58,309 nt of DNA from Bacillota bacterium (GTDB lineage Bacteria > Bacillota > Sulfobacillia > Sulfobacillales > JAIMBI01). The notes under the pieces are model-generated. The model ran no database searches. It was not told the origin of the DNA and was given only the letters and a program-made list of their open reading frames with translations. The position numbers were made by a program, and so were the translations under genes. Below, piece after piece: positions 44,046 to 51,695 of the stretch (within the stretch, counting starts at the first letter, position 1; every line of letters begins with the position of its first letter). The stretch lies in the NCBI GenBank assembly GCA_021846565.1, contig JAJZWS010000013.1, positions 1-58,309 of the forward strand. Reading direction: 5' to 3'.

Positions 44046-44965
44046 TGCTGGCGTATTTGGGTCAGCGCGTGGTGCAGGCGGTGTTCGCGCTGCTGGGCAT
44101 TGCGGTGATTATTTTCTTCGTTCTCCACTTGGATGCCGCCAGCCCGGCGCGCGCTGAGCTCGGGCTGCGCGCTTCCCAAAAGGCGGTCAATCAGCTGAAC
44201 GCGGAGCTGGGCCTCAATCTGCCGCTGCCCCTGCAGTTCTGGAACTGGTTCCGCTCCACGTTTTTGGTGCACGGCCTGATCCTGCAGTGGCTCCGCTTCC
44301 TGCCCCGCACCCTGGAGTTGGCGGCGCTGGGCATTGGCCTCGCTTTCGCGTCCGCGGTGGGCCTCGCGTCGTGGCAGGTGGGGCACCCCAACACCTGGGG
44401 CGACCATCTGTTGACCGCCGTCTTGTACGTGCTGAATGCCACCCCCGCGTTTTGGCTGTCGCTGCTGCTGGTGTGGGAGCTGGCCCTGAACCTTCTCCTC
44501 CTGCCGCCCGACGGGGTGCCGTCCGTCACCCACCCCGGGTTTTGGCAGTGGGGCTTGCATATGATCATGCCGGTAGCGACGGTGTACGCCGCGGCGGTGG
44601 GGGGCTGGACCCGGTACCTGCGGGCGTCGTTGGAGGAATCGCTGGAGACCGACTTTGTGCGGACGGCGCGGGCCAAAGGGGCGGATGAACACCGGGTGCT
44701 CCGCCGGCATGCGCTCCGGAACTCACTCTTGCCGCTGTTGACGCTCGCGGGCACCTCGTTTCCGGTGCTGATCAACACGGTAATTGTAGTGGAAATCGTG
44801 TTTTTCATTCCGGGTGCCGGTGCGCTGTTCTATCGGGAGCTCAACAGCTTGAACTTCGGCCCCGCCACCAGCCTGGCGTTTCTGCTGGCCGCGGTGGGCG
44901 TGCTGGGCGGCGTGCTGGCTGACATGGGTTACGCGGTAGTGGATCCGCGCATCCAGTATCGATAG
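44045..44965 (+). CDS. ABC transporter permease, DppB/OppB-like
   Basis: Second permease of the peptide-type importer (306 aa). It has the typical short N-terminal stretch YLGQRVVQAVFALLGIAVI, the long periplasmic-side loop after helix 1 and the EAA-type loop ARAKGADEHRVLRRHALRNS. ATG at 44045 overlaps the upstream stop (TGATG). The order C then B is the reverse of most dpp operons. Substrate unknown: peptides, nickel or oligosaccharides. Confidence 0.9.
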   Translation: MLAYLGQRVVQAVFALLGIAVIIFFVLHLDAASPARAELGLRASQKAVNQLNAELGLNLPLPLQFWNWFRSTFLVHGLILQWLRFLPRTLELAALGIGLAFASAVGLASWQVGHPNTWGDHLLTAVLYVLNATPAFWLSLLLVWELALNLLLLPPDGVPSVTHPGFWQWGLHMIMPVATVYAAAVGGWTRYLRASLEESLETDFVRTARAKGADEHRVLRRHALRNSLLPLLTLAGTSFPVLINTVIVVEIVFFIPGAGALFYRELNSLNFGPATSLAFLLAAVGVLGGVLADMGYAVVDPRIQYR

Positions 44966-45016
44966 CGACCTGTGACCCGGGGGCCGACGTCGCGGCGCAC
45001 GGTGGGCGGCTCTCGC

Positions 45017-45280
45017 TTACGGATTCCTGAGGACAGTGTCATGGTGCCCGCAGATGCGAAATACCAGTACATCGCCAGCCAAGAACTGGCATGTCAAGCG
45101 CAAGTCGCGGGACGCCCGAGCTTCCCAGATGCCGGGCACACCCTGAACCTTTTTCAGATGAAGGCTGGGATGGTTCCGGTCCGCTTGCACGCGATCCACA
45201 GCGTCCAGGACCGCGCGCCGGTCCTGGGGCTGGAGTTCGTTGTAGGCGCGGACAAATCGGCGCGTAAACTTGACCGTCAC
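45017..45280 (-). CDS. RelE/ParE-superfamily toxin
   Basis: An 87-aa RelE/YafQ-type mRNase or ParE-type toxin. The fold is suggested by FTRRFVRAYNELQPQDRRAV, LHLKKVQGVPGIWEARASRD and LRLTCQFLAGDVLVFRICGHH, which is the beta-rich core with a conserved basic residue. It starts at GTG 45280, overlapping the antitoxin stop (GTGA). Type II toxin: cleaves mRNA or poisons gyrase when unbound; RelE-like is likelier. Confidence 0.85.
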   Translation of the reverse strand: MTVKFTRRFVRAYNELQPQDRRAVLDAVDRVQADRNHPSLHLKKVQGVPGIWEARASRDLRLTCQFLAGDVLVFRICGHHDTVLRNP

Positions 45281-45624
45281 GCATCGCCGCCCGTTGTGTC
45301 ATCCGTGGTCTCATGCCCGTTCTCATCGTCCGCCGCAGCCGCCGCTCTCCGGAGGGCATCGGATGCCGTCTCCCCAGGACGACTGGCCACGACGCGCCCG
45401 TGAACTAAATCTTCTTCTGCCGCCTGTTCTGCGGCCTGCCACTCCGCCGTCCAAAACCACTCCTGGTCCGGGTCAATGGCCACCATCTTGCGGGGGCGCA
45501 AGAGCACGCCACGGTCATCGTCGCTGATTTGCACGTCCACGTAGTCCCCTTCGGCCAAGTGCAAGCGCTCGCGGACGGCTTTGGGAAGCGTGATCTGGCC
45601 ATGGCGTGTCAACTTGGTAAGCAC
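45277..45624 (-). CDS. AbrB/SpoVT-type antitoxin
   Basis: A 115-aa antitoxin. The N-terminal swapped-hairpin DNA-binding domain is LTRHGQITLPKAVRERL, then HLAEGDYVDVQISDDDRGVLL; the acidic C-terminal tail (residues 65-115) would wrap the toxin. Start GTG at 45624, preceded by AAAGGAGG at 7 nt, better than the upstream ATG at 45660. It is first in the pair and normally represses its own promoter. Toxin and antitoxin share 4 nt. Confidence 0.88.
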   Translation of the reverse strand: MLTKLTRHGQITLPKAVRERLHLAEGDYVDVQISDDDRGVLLRPRKMVAIDPDQEWFWTAEWQAAEQAAEEDLVHGRVVASRPGETASDALRRAAAAADDENGHETTDDTTGGDA

Positions 45625-45669
45625 CGGCGCCCCTCCTTTACTGGAAAGTCGGGAATCCAACTTTCGTCA

Positions 45670-45698
45670 ATCATATCGTCGGGTGGCGCGATGCGCAA
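45670..45698 (-). promoter_or_regulatory. Predicted promoter of the toxin-antitoxin operon
   Basis: On the minus strand TTGCGC (-35) and TATGAT (-10, 5 of 6) are separated by 17 bp, about 45 nt before the antitoxin start. A good sigma-A-type promoter by eye. Confidence 0.65.
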
Positions 45699-45948
45699 GG
45701 GGCAGCGTGGTCGGCGCACCGGGATTTGCCGTCTGCGTGCCGGGCCCAGCGTCGGCGCGGAGGGAGTCAATACGGCGGCCGCGCCGACGGCGCACCCAAA
45801 AAATATGTGCGGCCCCGGCCCGAGTGCCGGGCAGCCGCCGAGTGGTCGCTCGCGGCGGCCTCCTTCGGTGCCCCAAGGACCCGCGGGCACGTCCGACCGC
45901 CATAAGTGGGCGCATGACTCGAAGTGAGGGTGCCCGCTGAACGAGCGT
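45699..45948. other. Intergenic stretch, no gene seen
   Basis: 250 bp between the TA promoter and the lipoprotein gene end. No credible frame, RNA gene or repeat seen. Confidence 0.5.
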
Positions 45949-46725
45949 CTAGTTGGCGGAGGTTCGGCACCGATTGTGCGTGATGGCAGCGTACTGCCGC
46001 GGGATCGTTGACGACACGGCGGAGGCTTCCAAGACGGTGGTGCCGCCTAAGGTCGGGTTGAAGATGTCGAGCGGCGTGTTGAGGGGCACGCGGAGCCATC
46101 CATCAAACCCAATGCCCGTCCAGTGATGGCGGGCCACCACCCGGGTGAGGGGCGTCCACCCGGCCGCTTTAGCGGCGGCCAGCGCTTGCTGGATGGCGGG
46201 CGTGTTCACCGTGAGCGCTTCAACAGACCAGGTCACCAGCCGGTTTGAGGACACCGCCGGTCCTTTCAGAACGGGTACGGGGGTTGGGTGGGCCGACGCC
46301 ACATAAAGCAGGAGCCATAACGTTCCGTGCGCATCAACCAGGGACCCAAACAAGTCGCCGCTACCTTCGAAGTTGAACACCACACCGGTCGGGATGGGGA
46401 CCGAGACCCGGCCCCCGGTCCCCGCAAACGAGAGAACCGTTTCCGGGATGCCGGCGCCCTGGGTGGTCAGCGGGTGGCCAATCTCGATCGACAGGGTGGG
46501 GTGCCGGGACGCGACGGTCAGCGTCACATACGGGTCAGACTCGGGAATGCACGTGCGGACCATGGTCGACGAAAAGGCCGGCGGCCGGGCGCCCGTAGAC
46601 GCCGACCCGGCCGCCGCGGGGGCGTGGGGGGAGGGAGTTGCGGCGGTCCCAGTGGTCAGGGGGGAACCGCACCCCGCCACAACCCCCGCCAACAGGCATG
46701 ACACGACCCACACGGCGGTTCGCAT
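45949..46725 (-). CDS. Lipoprotein of unknown function
   Basis: A 258-aa lipoprotein: signal peptide WVVSCLLAGVVAGCGS with a lipobox (VAGC, Cys around residue 19), then a disordered Ser/Thr/Ala-rich linker (residues 22-50) and a beta-rich domain. The ATG at 46725 follows GGAGGAGGG at 7 nt; the longer frame starting at 46845 would put a signal peptide in the middle. The domain is not recognised. It is anchored to the outer face of the membrane. Confidence 0.8.
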   Translation of the reverse strand: MRTAVWVVSCLLAGVVAGCGSPLTTGTAATPSPHAPAAAGSASTGARPPAFSSTMVRTCIPESDPYVTLTVASRHPTLSIEIGHPLTTQGAGIPETVLSFAGTGGRVSVPIPTGVVFNFEGSGDLFGSLVDAHGTLWLLLYVASAHPTPVPVLKGPAVSSNRLVTWSVEALTVNTPAIQQALAAAKAAGWTPLTRVVARHHWTGIGFDGWLRVPLNTPLDIFNPTLGGTTVLEASAVSSTIPRQYAAITHNRCRTSAN

Positions 46726-46922
46726 GACGATCCCTCCTCCCGTGCCAACGAGATCCCTTCGAGAAAGGTTACTTCCCCACCGATGGCGCGTGTCTACGGG
46801 AGCCGTCGGGATGTCCCGCCCAGCCGGTGACCAGGGCTCCGTCATAGTCGCGGAAACGCATGACGGGCGTTAACGGCCGGAATCCGCTGAACCTTCGATC
46901 GGCCCTCGGGTAGGGAACCCCC

Positions 46923-47480
46923 ATGCATACCGACACGCCGACGATCCGCAGCCGGGTGGTGCCCCGGTGGCCGACGACCCGGGAGGTCCGGTTGGTGCGC
47001 CCGGCCGAACGCCCGGCGTGGCTTGATGGCGGTCCCCCACTACTTGGGCTTTCGGGGCTTGGTGGGGGAATCCCTCGGGTACGTGGCCTGCGTCGACACG
47101 GACGCGGCCGCCTGAATGGTGCGCGCGCGCGACCAGGGGATCGGGTGGAGCCACCCCAGCAACGGGCGCGGTTGAAGTTCGTCGCGAACAACGCCCAGTT
47201 CTTGATTCTCCCCGACATTCACATTCTGAATTTGGCCTCGGCGACGCTCGCCCAAAACACCTGGCGCCTCCGCGCGGACGGAACCGCGGTCTATGGACAC
47301 CCGGTCCGGGTGGCGGAAACCTTCGTGGACCCCACCCGGTTCGCCGGGACCAGCTATCGCGTCGGGTGGGACGACCTGAGCCAGACGCACGGCTTCGCGC
47401 GTCAGCATCAGCACGATGTCCGCCACGGTGGGCCCAAACACGTCTGGGTCCGCCCCCTGACCCCGACCGCTCCGGGCCCC
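46923..47480 (+). pseudogene. Remnant of a DruA-like (DUF4338) protein gene
   Basis: The plus-strand frame contains QQRARLKFVANNAQFLILPD, then IHILNLASATLAQNTWRL, then YGHPVRVAETFVDPTRFAGT and SYRVGWDDLSQTHGF, then HGGPKHVWVRPLTP. This is the conserved core of DUF4338 proteins, known as DruA of the Druantia phage-defence system and also found next to transposases. The N-terminal domain is missing or scrambled, and the region before the core reads through several frames. Probably a transposon-associated fragment rather than an active defence gene. Confidence 0.65.
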
Positions 47481-47499
47481 GTTCCTCACGCCCGCCCTG

Positions 47500-47742
47500 A
47501 TGGGAGGCACCCCGACGATGCGCGACGTCAACACCTTGAATGGGACCGGTCCCGACGGGGTCCGCGCCCGCTTGGCCGCCCTGCCCGACCCGTGCCACCG
47601 GCGGGGGATCCGCCACCGCCACGACCAGCTTCTCCTGCTCGCCTTGGCATACGACCTGGCCCACGAATCTGACTACGGACCAAGAGGCCGTGACCCGTAT
47701 ATGAGGTCATGGACCACCGCTGCCTTGCGGTCACTCCGCTAG
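47500..47742 (+). pseudogene. Fragment of an ISAs1-like transposase N-terminus
   Basis: An 80-residue frame with ARLAALPDPCHRRGIRHRHD, then QLLLLALAYDLAHESDY, matching the N-terminal domain of ISAs1/H-repeat transposases (D-P-x-x-x-R-G-x-R-H). Everything downstream is missing. It follows the DruA-like fragment directly, as in elements where the two are joined, so both come from one degraded insertion. Confidence 0.55.
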
Positions 47743-48269
47743 GATGTCGGCGACGGTGAGCGGCATCCGAGGTACGTGATGGCGTCCCCGGCACTCAACC
47801 GGTCCGTGGCAACGAATGCCGGGCCGTCTCGGCGAAACACCTGCACGGTGCCTTCAGCGGGATCCACCGCCCAGTATTCGTTCACGCCGTAGCGTCCGTA
47901 CGCACGGAGCTTGCGCCCCAAGTCAACCCGGCGGGTGCTGTCTGACAGCACCTCCACCACGAGATCCGGCGGCCCCTTGACAGGGCTTTCCGTCACGATG
48001 GCCAAGTGCTCGGCGTGGATGAACAGGACGTCCGGTTCGAACACGGTGTGGCGGTCAAGCACCACATCCAGCGGTGCCGAATAGACGCGGCCCAGCCTAG
48101 CCGCTTCCCACCGGGATAGGGCGACGATGAGGTTTTTGGCAATGTGCTGGTGGCGTGGCATGGCTGACGGGCTCACCATCAGGTCTCCCGCCAGCAGTTC
48201 GTATCGATGGCCATCATCAGGCATGGTCAGCAGATCGTCGTATACGTAGCGCAGGTCTACCACGCCCAT
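47739..48269 (-). CDS. Uma2 family (PD-(D/E)XK-type) endonuclease
   Basis: A 176-aa protein of the Uma2/DUF820 family, which has a restriction-endonuclease fold. Key parts are HRYELLAGDLMVSPSAMPRH, a catalytic EPDVLFI and PDLVVEVLSDSTRRVDLGRK, then LRAYGRYGVNEYWAVDP. The family is common in cyanobacteria and mobile regions; its biological role is not settled. ATG at 48269 with GAGGGGATGG upstream. It ends convergent with the transposase fragment. Confidence 0.88.
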   Translation of the reverse strand: MGVVDLRYVYDDLLTMPDDGHRYELLAGDLMVSPSAMPRHQHIAKNLIVALSRWEAARLGRVYSAPLDVVLDRHTVFEPDVLFIHAEHLAIVTESPVKGPPDLVVEVLSDSTRRVDLGRKLRAYGRYGVNEYWAVDPAEGTVQVFRRDGPAFVATDRLSAGDAITYLGCRSPSPTS

Positions 48270-48424
48270 GCAACCATCCCCTCGGCACCATCGTATGACT
48301 CCAGGCTCTCCCGTCGAGACAACTCGGCATCACGTGTGCATGGTCGGACGGACGGCCCGTGACGCCGGGGCACGCGATGCCCAGCCGCAGGTCTCCCGCC
48401 CGGCGGACGACGCCCAGATCCCTG

Positions 48425-48520
48425 TCATCGATACTCGGATACTCTCGGCGCGCGCCGGCCCGCCGTCCAGCGAAACCCGCCGAAGCCTCCGCCAAACACC
48501 CCGCCGATGAGCCCGCCCAT
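48425..48520 (-). CDS. Possible 31-aa glycine-rich peptide
   Basis: A very short frame MGGLIGGVFGGGFGGFRWTA followed by a basic tail. It has AGAGGG 5 nt before the ATG. Too short to be sure; it may be a chance frame. It runs divergently from the selenoprotein gene, 30 nt from its promoter. Confidence 0.25.
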   Translation of the reverse strand: MGGLIGGVFGGGFGGFRWTAGRRAPRVSEYR

Positions 48521-48550
48521 GACTGCCCTCTGAGCCGGTGACCGCCCCGC
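48521..48550. other. Non-coding gap before the selenoprotein promoter
   Basis: Short G/C-rich linker. The 280-bp stretch from 48270 to here contains no other gene I can support. Confidence 0.4.
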
Positions 48551-48578
48551 TTGACCGCCGGGTGGGTCCGGCCATAAT
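48551..48578 (+). promoter_or_regulatory. Promoter of the selenoprotein gene
   Basis: TTGACC (-35, 5 of 6) and CATAAT (-10, 5 of 6) with a 16-bp spacer. It predicts a 5' leader of roughly 60 nt before the ATG at 48646. The gene therefore seems to have its own transcript. Confidence 0.7.
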
Positions 48579-48645
48579 AAATAGGCGCCTGGCGTGAGAA
48601 GCACAGATTCGAGAATTGGGCGACGAGGCGAACGGAGGGCGAACT

Positions 48646-48912
48646 ATGTCAAGTATCGTGATTTATGGGACGCCCACCTGAGGCGACTGCATCGGAGCGA
48701 AAGCGTGGCTTTCGCAAGCAGGCATCCCGTTTACCTATCATGACGTGACGGAGGATGCCGAGGCCCGGGATCGGTGGCTGGAGCTGTCGGACGGGGGGAA
48801 CCCGACGATTCTGGTCAATGGACGCATCGTGATGGCGGGGGGCGTGTTCACACCGTCCGTGTTTGACGGCGTGGTGCCGGAGGGGAAGCGTCGAGAGCCG
48901 GCGGACCATTAA
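48646..48912 (+). CDS. Glutaredoxin-like selenoprotein (in-frame UGA read as selenocysteine)
   Basis: Thioredoxin-fold oxidoreductase of 88 residues whose active site is T-U-G-D-C: codon 12 is TGA (48679-48681), followed by C15. The frame stays open for 76 codons after it and continues as a glutaredoxin: GAKAWLSQAGIPFTYHDVT, the cis-proline in GGNPTILVNGR (P53) and the C-terminal VMAGGVFTPSVFDG. Read with TGA as stop, it would be an 11-residue peptide. ATG has GGAGGG 5 nt upstream and its own promoter. Cysteine forms usually carry C-x-x-C at this spot. A hairpin 15 nt past the TGA fits a bacterial SECIS element, and selC is 10 kb away. A selenocysteine glutaredoxin is the best reading; mutation of an ancestral TGC to TGA is the alternative. 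Confidence 0.85.
48697..48715 (+). promoter_or_regulatory. SECIS-type hairpin in the selenoprotein mRNA
   Basis: A perfect 8-bp stem GCGAAAGC / GCTTTCGC closes the loop GTG, with the stem starting 15 nt after the UGA and the loop 23 nt after it. This distance and the G-U in the apical loop fit bacterial SECIS elements bound by SelB. It is coding sequence at the same time. Confidence 0.75.
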
Positions 48913-48927
48913 GGCGTCCGCCGGCTC
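48895..48927 (+). terminator. Bidirectional terminator-like hairpin
   Basis: Perfect 12-bp stem GAGCCGGCGGAC / GTCCGCCGGCTC, loop 9 nt containing the selenoprotein stop codon. It separates the selenoprotein gene from the convergent 149-aa gene. No U-tract follows, so its termination strength is uncertain. Confidence 0.6.
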
Positions 48928-48931
48928 CCGG

Positions 48932-49381
48932 CTACTCCAGGGTAATGGTGACGCGGTCTCCGCGGTCGCTGTCCACCTCCACGATGTGGCCCACGCCCGC
49001 TGTGCGGATCCGGTCCAGCAGCTCGTCGACCGAGATCACCGTGTCGTTGACGGTGACGTGGCGGCCCGGCAGCCAGCTCGCCACTTGGCTCACCAGGCCA
49101 ATCGGCAGGCGAACGTTCACATTCTCGCCGCTGGCCGACTGCACGCGAATGCGGAGGTGCCGCGGGCGATTGTCGGTGCTTGCGGCGTCGGCCAGCACCT
49201 GCTCCGGCGAAAGGGTGCCTTCGGCCACCTCATGCAGCATGCGGCGCAGCTGCTGTGGCCGGTCCGGCTGCTGAAGCCCCTCGGGATGAGGATCCAGCGG
49301 GACGTACAGCCCGAACGCCTCGGCCTCCGTGATGCGCCCTTGAGCCAGCATCGTGAGTACCTGTTGCTGTGGACTCGTCAT
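48932..49381 (-). CDS. SHOCT-like domain protein
   Basis: A 149-aa protein with an N-terminal short helical SHOCT-like segment (VLTMLAQGRITEAEAFGLY) and a second half with RHLRIRVQSASGENVNVRLP then IGLVSQVASWLPG, as in proteins linked to cell-envelope stress modules. ATG at 49381 after AGGAGG. No transmembrane helix. Convergent with the selenoprotein gene; the hairpin lies between them. Function unknown. Confidence 0.75.
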   Translation of the reverse strand: MTSPQQQVLTMLAQGRITEAEAFGLYVPLDPHPEGLQQPDRPQQLRRMLHEVAEGTLSPEQVLADAASTDNRPRHLRIRVQSASGENVNVRLPIGLVSQVASWLPGRHVTVNDTVISVDELLDRIRTAGVGHIVEVDSDRGDRVTITLE

Positions 49382-49617
49382 GGCGAACCTCCTGCGCTTA
49401 GTTTGGGATCTCGGATTCGGTGGGCCCGGGGCGCCCCCAGGGCCTGCGGACCATCAACATCGGACCATGGCAGGCGTGGGCCGTCAATGCGATGGGCCGA
49501 TCATTGGTCTCCAGTACAGGGTGGACGGGGGTCTGGGGGCGTGGACCGCCCCGGACGCCCCTTCGAACGTTTTCAAAGCGGTTGCCGGGTGTTATACGTA
49601 GGAGGGAGGGCGAGCCT

Positions 49618-50751
49618 ATGGATTTTGACTTGACGGCGGATCAGGCGCTGATTCGCACCACCGTCAAAGACTTTGCGGACCACGTGGTGGCTCCAGGCGC
49701 GGCGGAGCGCGACGAAACCGGCGAGGTGCCGCTCGACATCATGCGGCAGATGGGGGAGCTTGGGCTCTTTGGGATCCCGTTTCCCGAGCGCTGGGGCGGG
49801 TCGGGCGGTGACACCGTCAGCTACGCGCTGGCCGTCGAAGAAATCGGCCGGGTGGATGCGTCGCTGGGCCTGGGATTTGCCGCCCACGTGTCACTGGGTT
49901 GCTCGCCTCTGTATCTGTACGGCTCGGATGCCCAGCGGGAGCGGTTTCTCATCCCGGCGGCCACCGGCCAGTACTTGGCGGCGTTCGGGCTTACCGAGCC
50001 CGGGGCCGGTTCGGATGCCGGCGGCACCGCCACCCGCGTCGAAGAGACGCCCGACGGCTACCGGATCACCGGCACAAAAATCTTCATCACCAACGCGCTG
50101 CACGCGGGGTACATTGTGGCCACCGCCCGCCAGCCGGAAGACCAGCGCATTTCGTCTTACATTGTTCCCGCCGGGACGCCGGGGTTGACCGTGCGGGCGG
50201 ACTATCAAAAACTGGGCATGCGTTCATCCGAAACGTGCGAAATTCATCTGGACGGGGTCGAGGTGCCTCGGGATCTGCGGCTGGGCGAGCCCGGTCGCGG
50301 ATTTCGCCAGTTCCTCGAGATTCTGGACGGGGGCCGCATCAGCATCGGGGCGCTGTCCGTGGGGGTGGCGCAGGCCTCGCTCGAGGCGGCCTTGGCATAC
50401 AGCCAGATGCGACGGCAGTTTGGACACGAGCTGGCGCACTTTCAGGCCATTCAGTTTAAGCTGGCCGATATGGCCATGGAGGTGGAGCTGGCGCGGACCA
50501 TGGTGCTGAAGGCAGCCTGGCTCAAGGATCAGCGCCGTGAGTACGCCAAAGAGGCGGCGATGGCCAAACTATACGCATCGGAGGCGGCTATGCGGGCGTC
50601 GCTGGAGGCAGTGCAGATTCACGGCGGTTACGGCTACATGCGCGACTACCCGGTGGAGCGCTACATGCGCGACGCCAAGCTGCTGGTGATTGGGGAGGGG
50701 ACCTCCGAGATTCAGCGGCTCGTGATTGCGCGGCAGCTGCTGGCCCGGTGA
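49618..50751 (+). CDS. Acyl-CoA dehydrogenase
   Basis: FAD enzyme that oxidises the alpha-beta bond of an acyl-CoA, passing electrons to ETF. The 377-aa protein has the first signature [14 protein letters not shown], the loop [12 protein letters not shown] and the C-terminal catalytic Glu in [11 protein letters not shown] (E360), with [14 protein letters not shown] before it. By context an isovaleryl- or short-branched-chain acyl-CoA dehydrogenase is likely. ATG at 49618 after GGAGGGAGGG. First gene of the 49.6-55 kb operon. Stop overlaps the next gene as GTGA. Confidence 0.92.
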   Translation: MDFDLTADQALIRTTVKDFADHVVAPGAAERDETGEVPLDIMRQMGELGLFGIPFPERWGGSGGDTVSYALAVEEIGRVDASLGLGFAAHVSLGCSPLYLYGSDAQRERFLIPAATGQYLAAFGLTEPGAGSDAGGTATRVEETPDGYRITGTKIFITNALHAGYIVATARQPEDQRISSYIVPAGTPGLTVRADYQKLGMRSSETCEIHLDGVEVPRDLRLGEPGRGFRQFLEILDGGRISIGALSVGVAQASLEAALAYSQMRRQFGHELAHFQAIQFKLADMAMEVELARTMVLKAAWLKDQRREYAKEAAMAKLYASEAAMRASLEAVQIHGGYGYMRDYPVERYMRDAKLLVIGEGTSEIQRLVIARQLLAR

Positions 50752-51437
50752 CCACGCTTTTGGCGTGGCTCGCCACGCTGCCGGCGGAGCACCCCGCCCG
50801 CCGCGCGGATGCTGGTCGCTCCCTGCCGCTGGCCCCCGGCCCGTTTGGGGTGGCGCGGGTGGACCCTGGGCTCTGGCTGGCCGCGTGGCGAGCGGGCGCG
50901 CCGGTGTGGTGGATGGCGGCGGGAAGCCGAGGCTGGCTCTCGCCGAGCGCCGGGTATCCCACAGCCGGGCGGCCCGCGCCCGCGGACCCGGCGCTGTTGT
51001 GGCCGCGTCCCGGGGGCGTGCTGGTATTTTCGCACCGAGCGCTGTGGGCGGCGATTCAGGGAGTGGCCGCGCTGGGCGCGGCCGGGCGAATGGCTGGGCC
51101 GCTGGGGTTTGTGCATGGGGCGGCCGCGTGGCTGGACGCCCAGGTGTTTGGGGCGGGCCCGCCGCTGTACCCCGACCCGGCGGTTGCGGGCGCGGTGACG
51201 GATGGCAGGCAGCGATGGGCGTGGGCGGACGAGCTGTTGGGGGCCTATCGCCGCTTGGCGCCGGACCACGCTTGGGACCCGGGCACCCGGGCGGCGGAAG
51301 ATGGGGCGGGCGTCAAAAGTACCAGGCTGTTTGACGGCTGGTGGCGCGATGGCGGCCTAATCCCGGCCCGGTTCCCGGGCGGCTCTTGGCCGCTGACCGG
51401 GGGCGACGGATGGAACGTGGAGGAGGAACAGGCATGA
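50748..51437 (+). CDS. Unknown protein in the acyl-CoA degradation operon
   Basis: A 229-aa protein I cannot assign. It is Trp/Gly/Pro/Ala-rich, with short hydrophobic stretches but no clear membrane helix, and ends in an acidic [12 protein letters not shown] start at 50748 overlaps the acyl-CoA dehydrogenase stop, and its own stop overlaps the biotin carrier start as ATGA, so it is translated as part of the operon. It takes the place where related operons have the biotin carboxylase, but it shows no ATP-grasp motif. A real gene, function unknown. Confidence 0.75.
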   Translation: MTTLLAWLATLPAEHPARRADAGRSLPLAPGPFGVARVDPGLWLAAWRAGAPVWWMAAGSRGWLSPSAGYPTAGRPAPADPALLWPRPGGVLVFSHRALWAAIQGVAALGAAGRMAGPLGFVHGAAAWLDAQVFGAGPPLYPDPAVAGAVTDGRQRWAWADELLGAYRRLAPDHAWDPGTRAAEDGAGVKSTRLFDGWWRDGGLIPARFPGGSWPLTGGDGWNVEEEQA

Positions 51438-51646
51438 CGGCGGTTCAGGCAAGTTTGGCAGGTACGGTCTTTAAGATGCTGGTGGCCGTGGGGGATCGGG
51501 TGGAGGCGGGCCAGGAAGTGGCGCGGCTCGAGTCCATGAAGATGGAAATTCCCATTGAATCAGAAGTGGCCGGCACGGTGCGCGAAGTGTTGGCGGTGGA
51601 GGGCACCTTCGTCAACGAGGGGGATCCCTTGGTGATTTTGGACTGA
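51434..51646 (+). CDS. Stand-alone biotin carboxyl carrier domain
   Basis: A 70-aa protein made of one biotinyl domain, carrying biotin on K36 in RLESMKMEIPI. The rest is the flattened beta barrel (GTVREVLAVEGTFVNEGDPL). Similar single-domain carriers occur in methylcrotonyl-CoA carboxylase operons, for example in Bacillus. ATG at 51434 overlapping the preceding gene. It would shuttle CO2 between a biotin carboxylase, which is absent here, and the carboxyltransferase in the next gene. Confidence 0.93.
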   Translation: MTAVQASLAGTVFKMLVAVGDRVEAGQEVARLESMKMEIPIESEVAGTVREVLAVEGTFVNEGDPLVILD

Positions 51647-51695
51647 ACGCGCCGATGGCTTGCGCGATAGGAGATCACACGACGGGAGCGATCGC

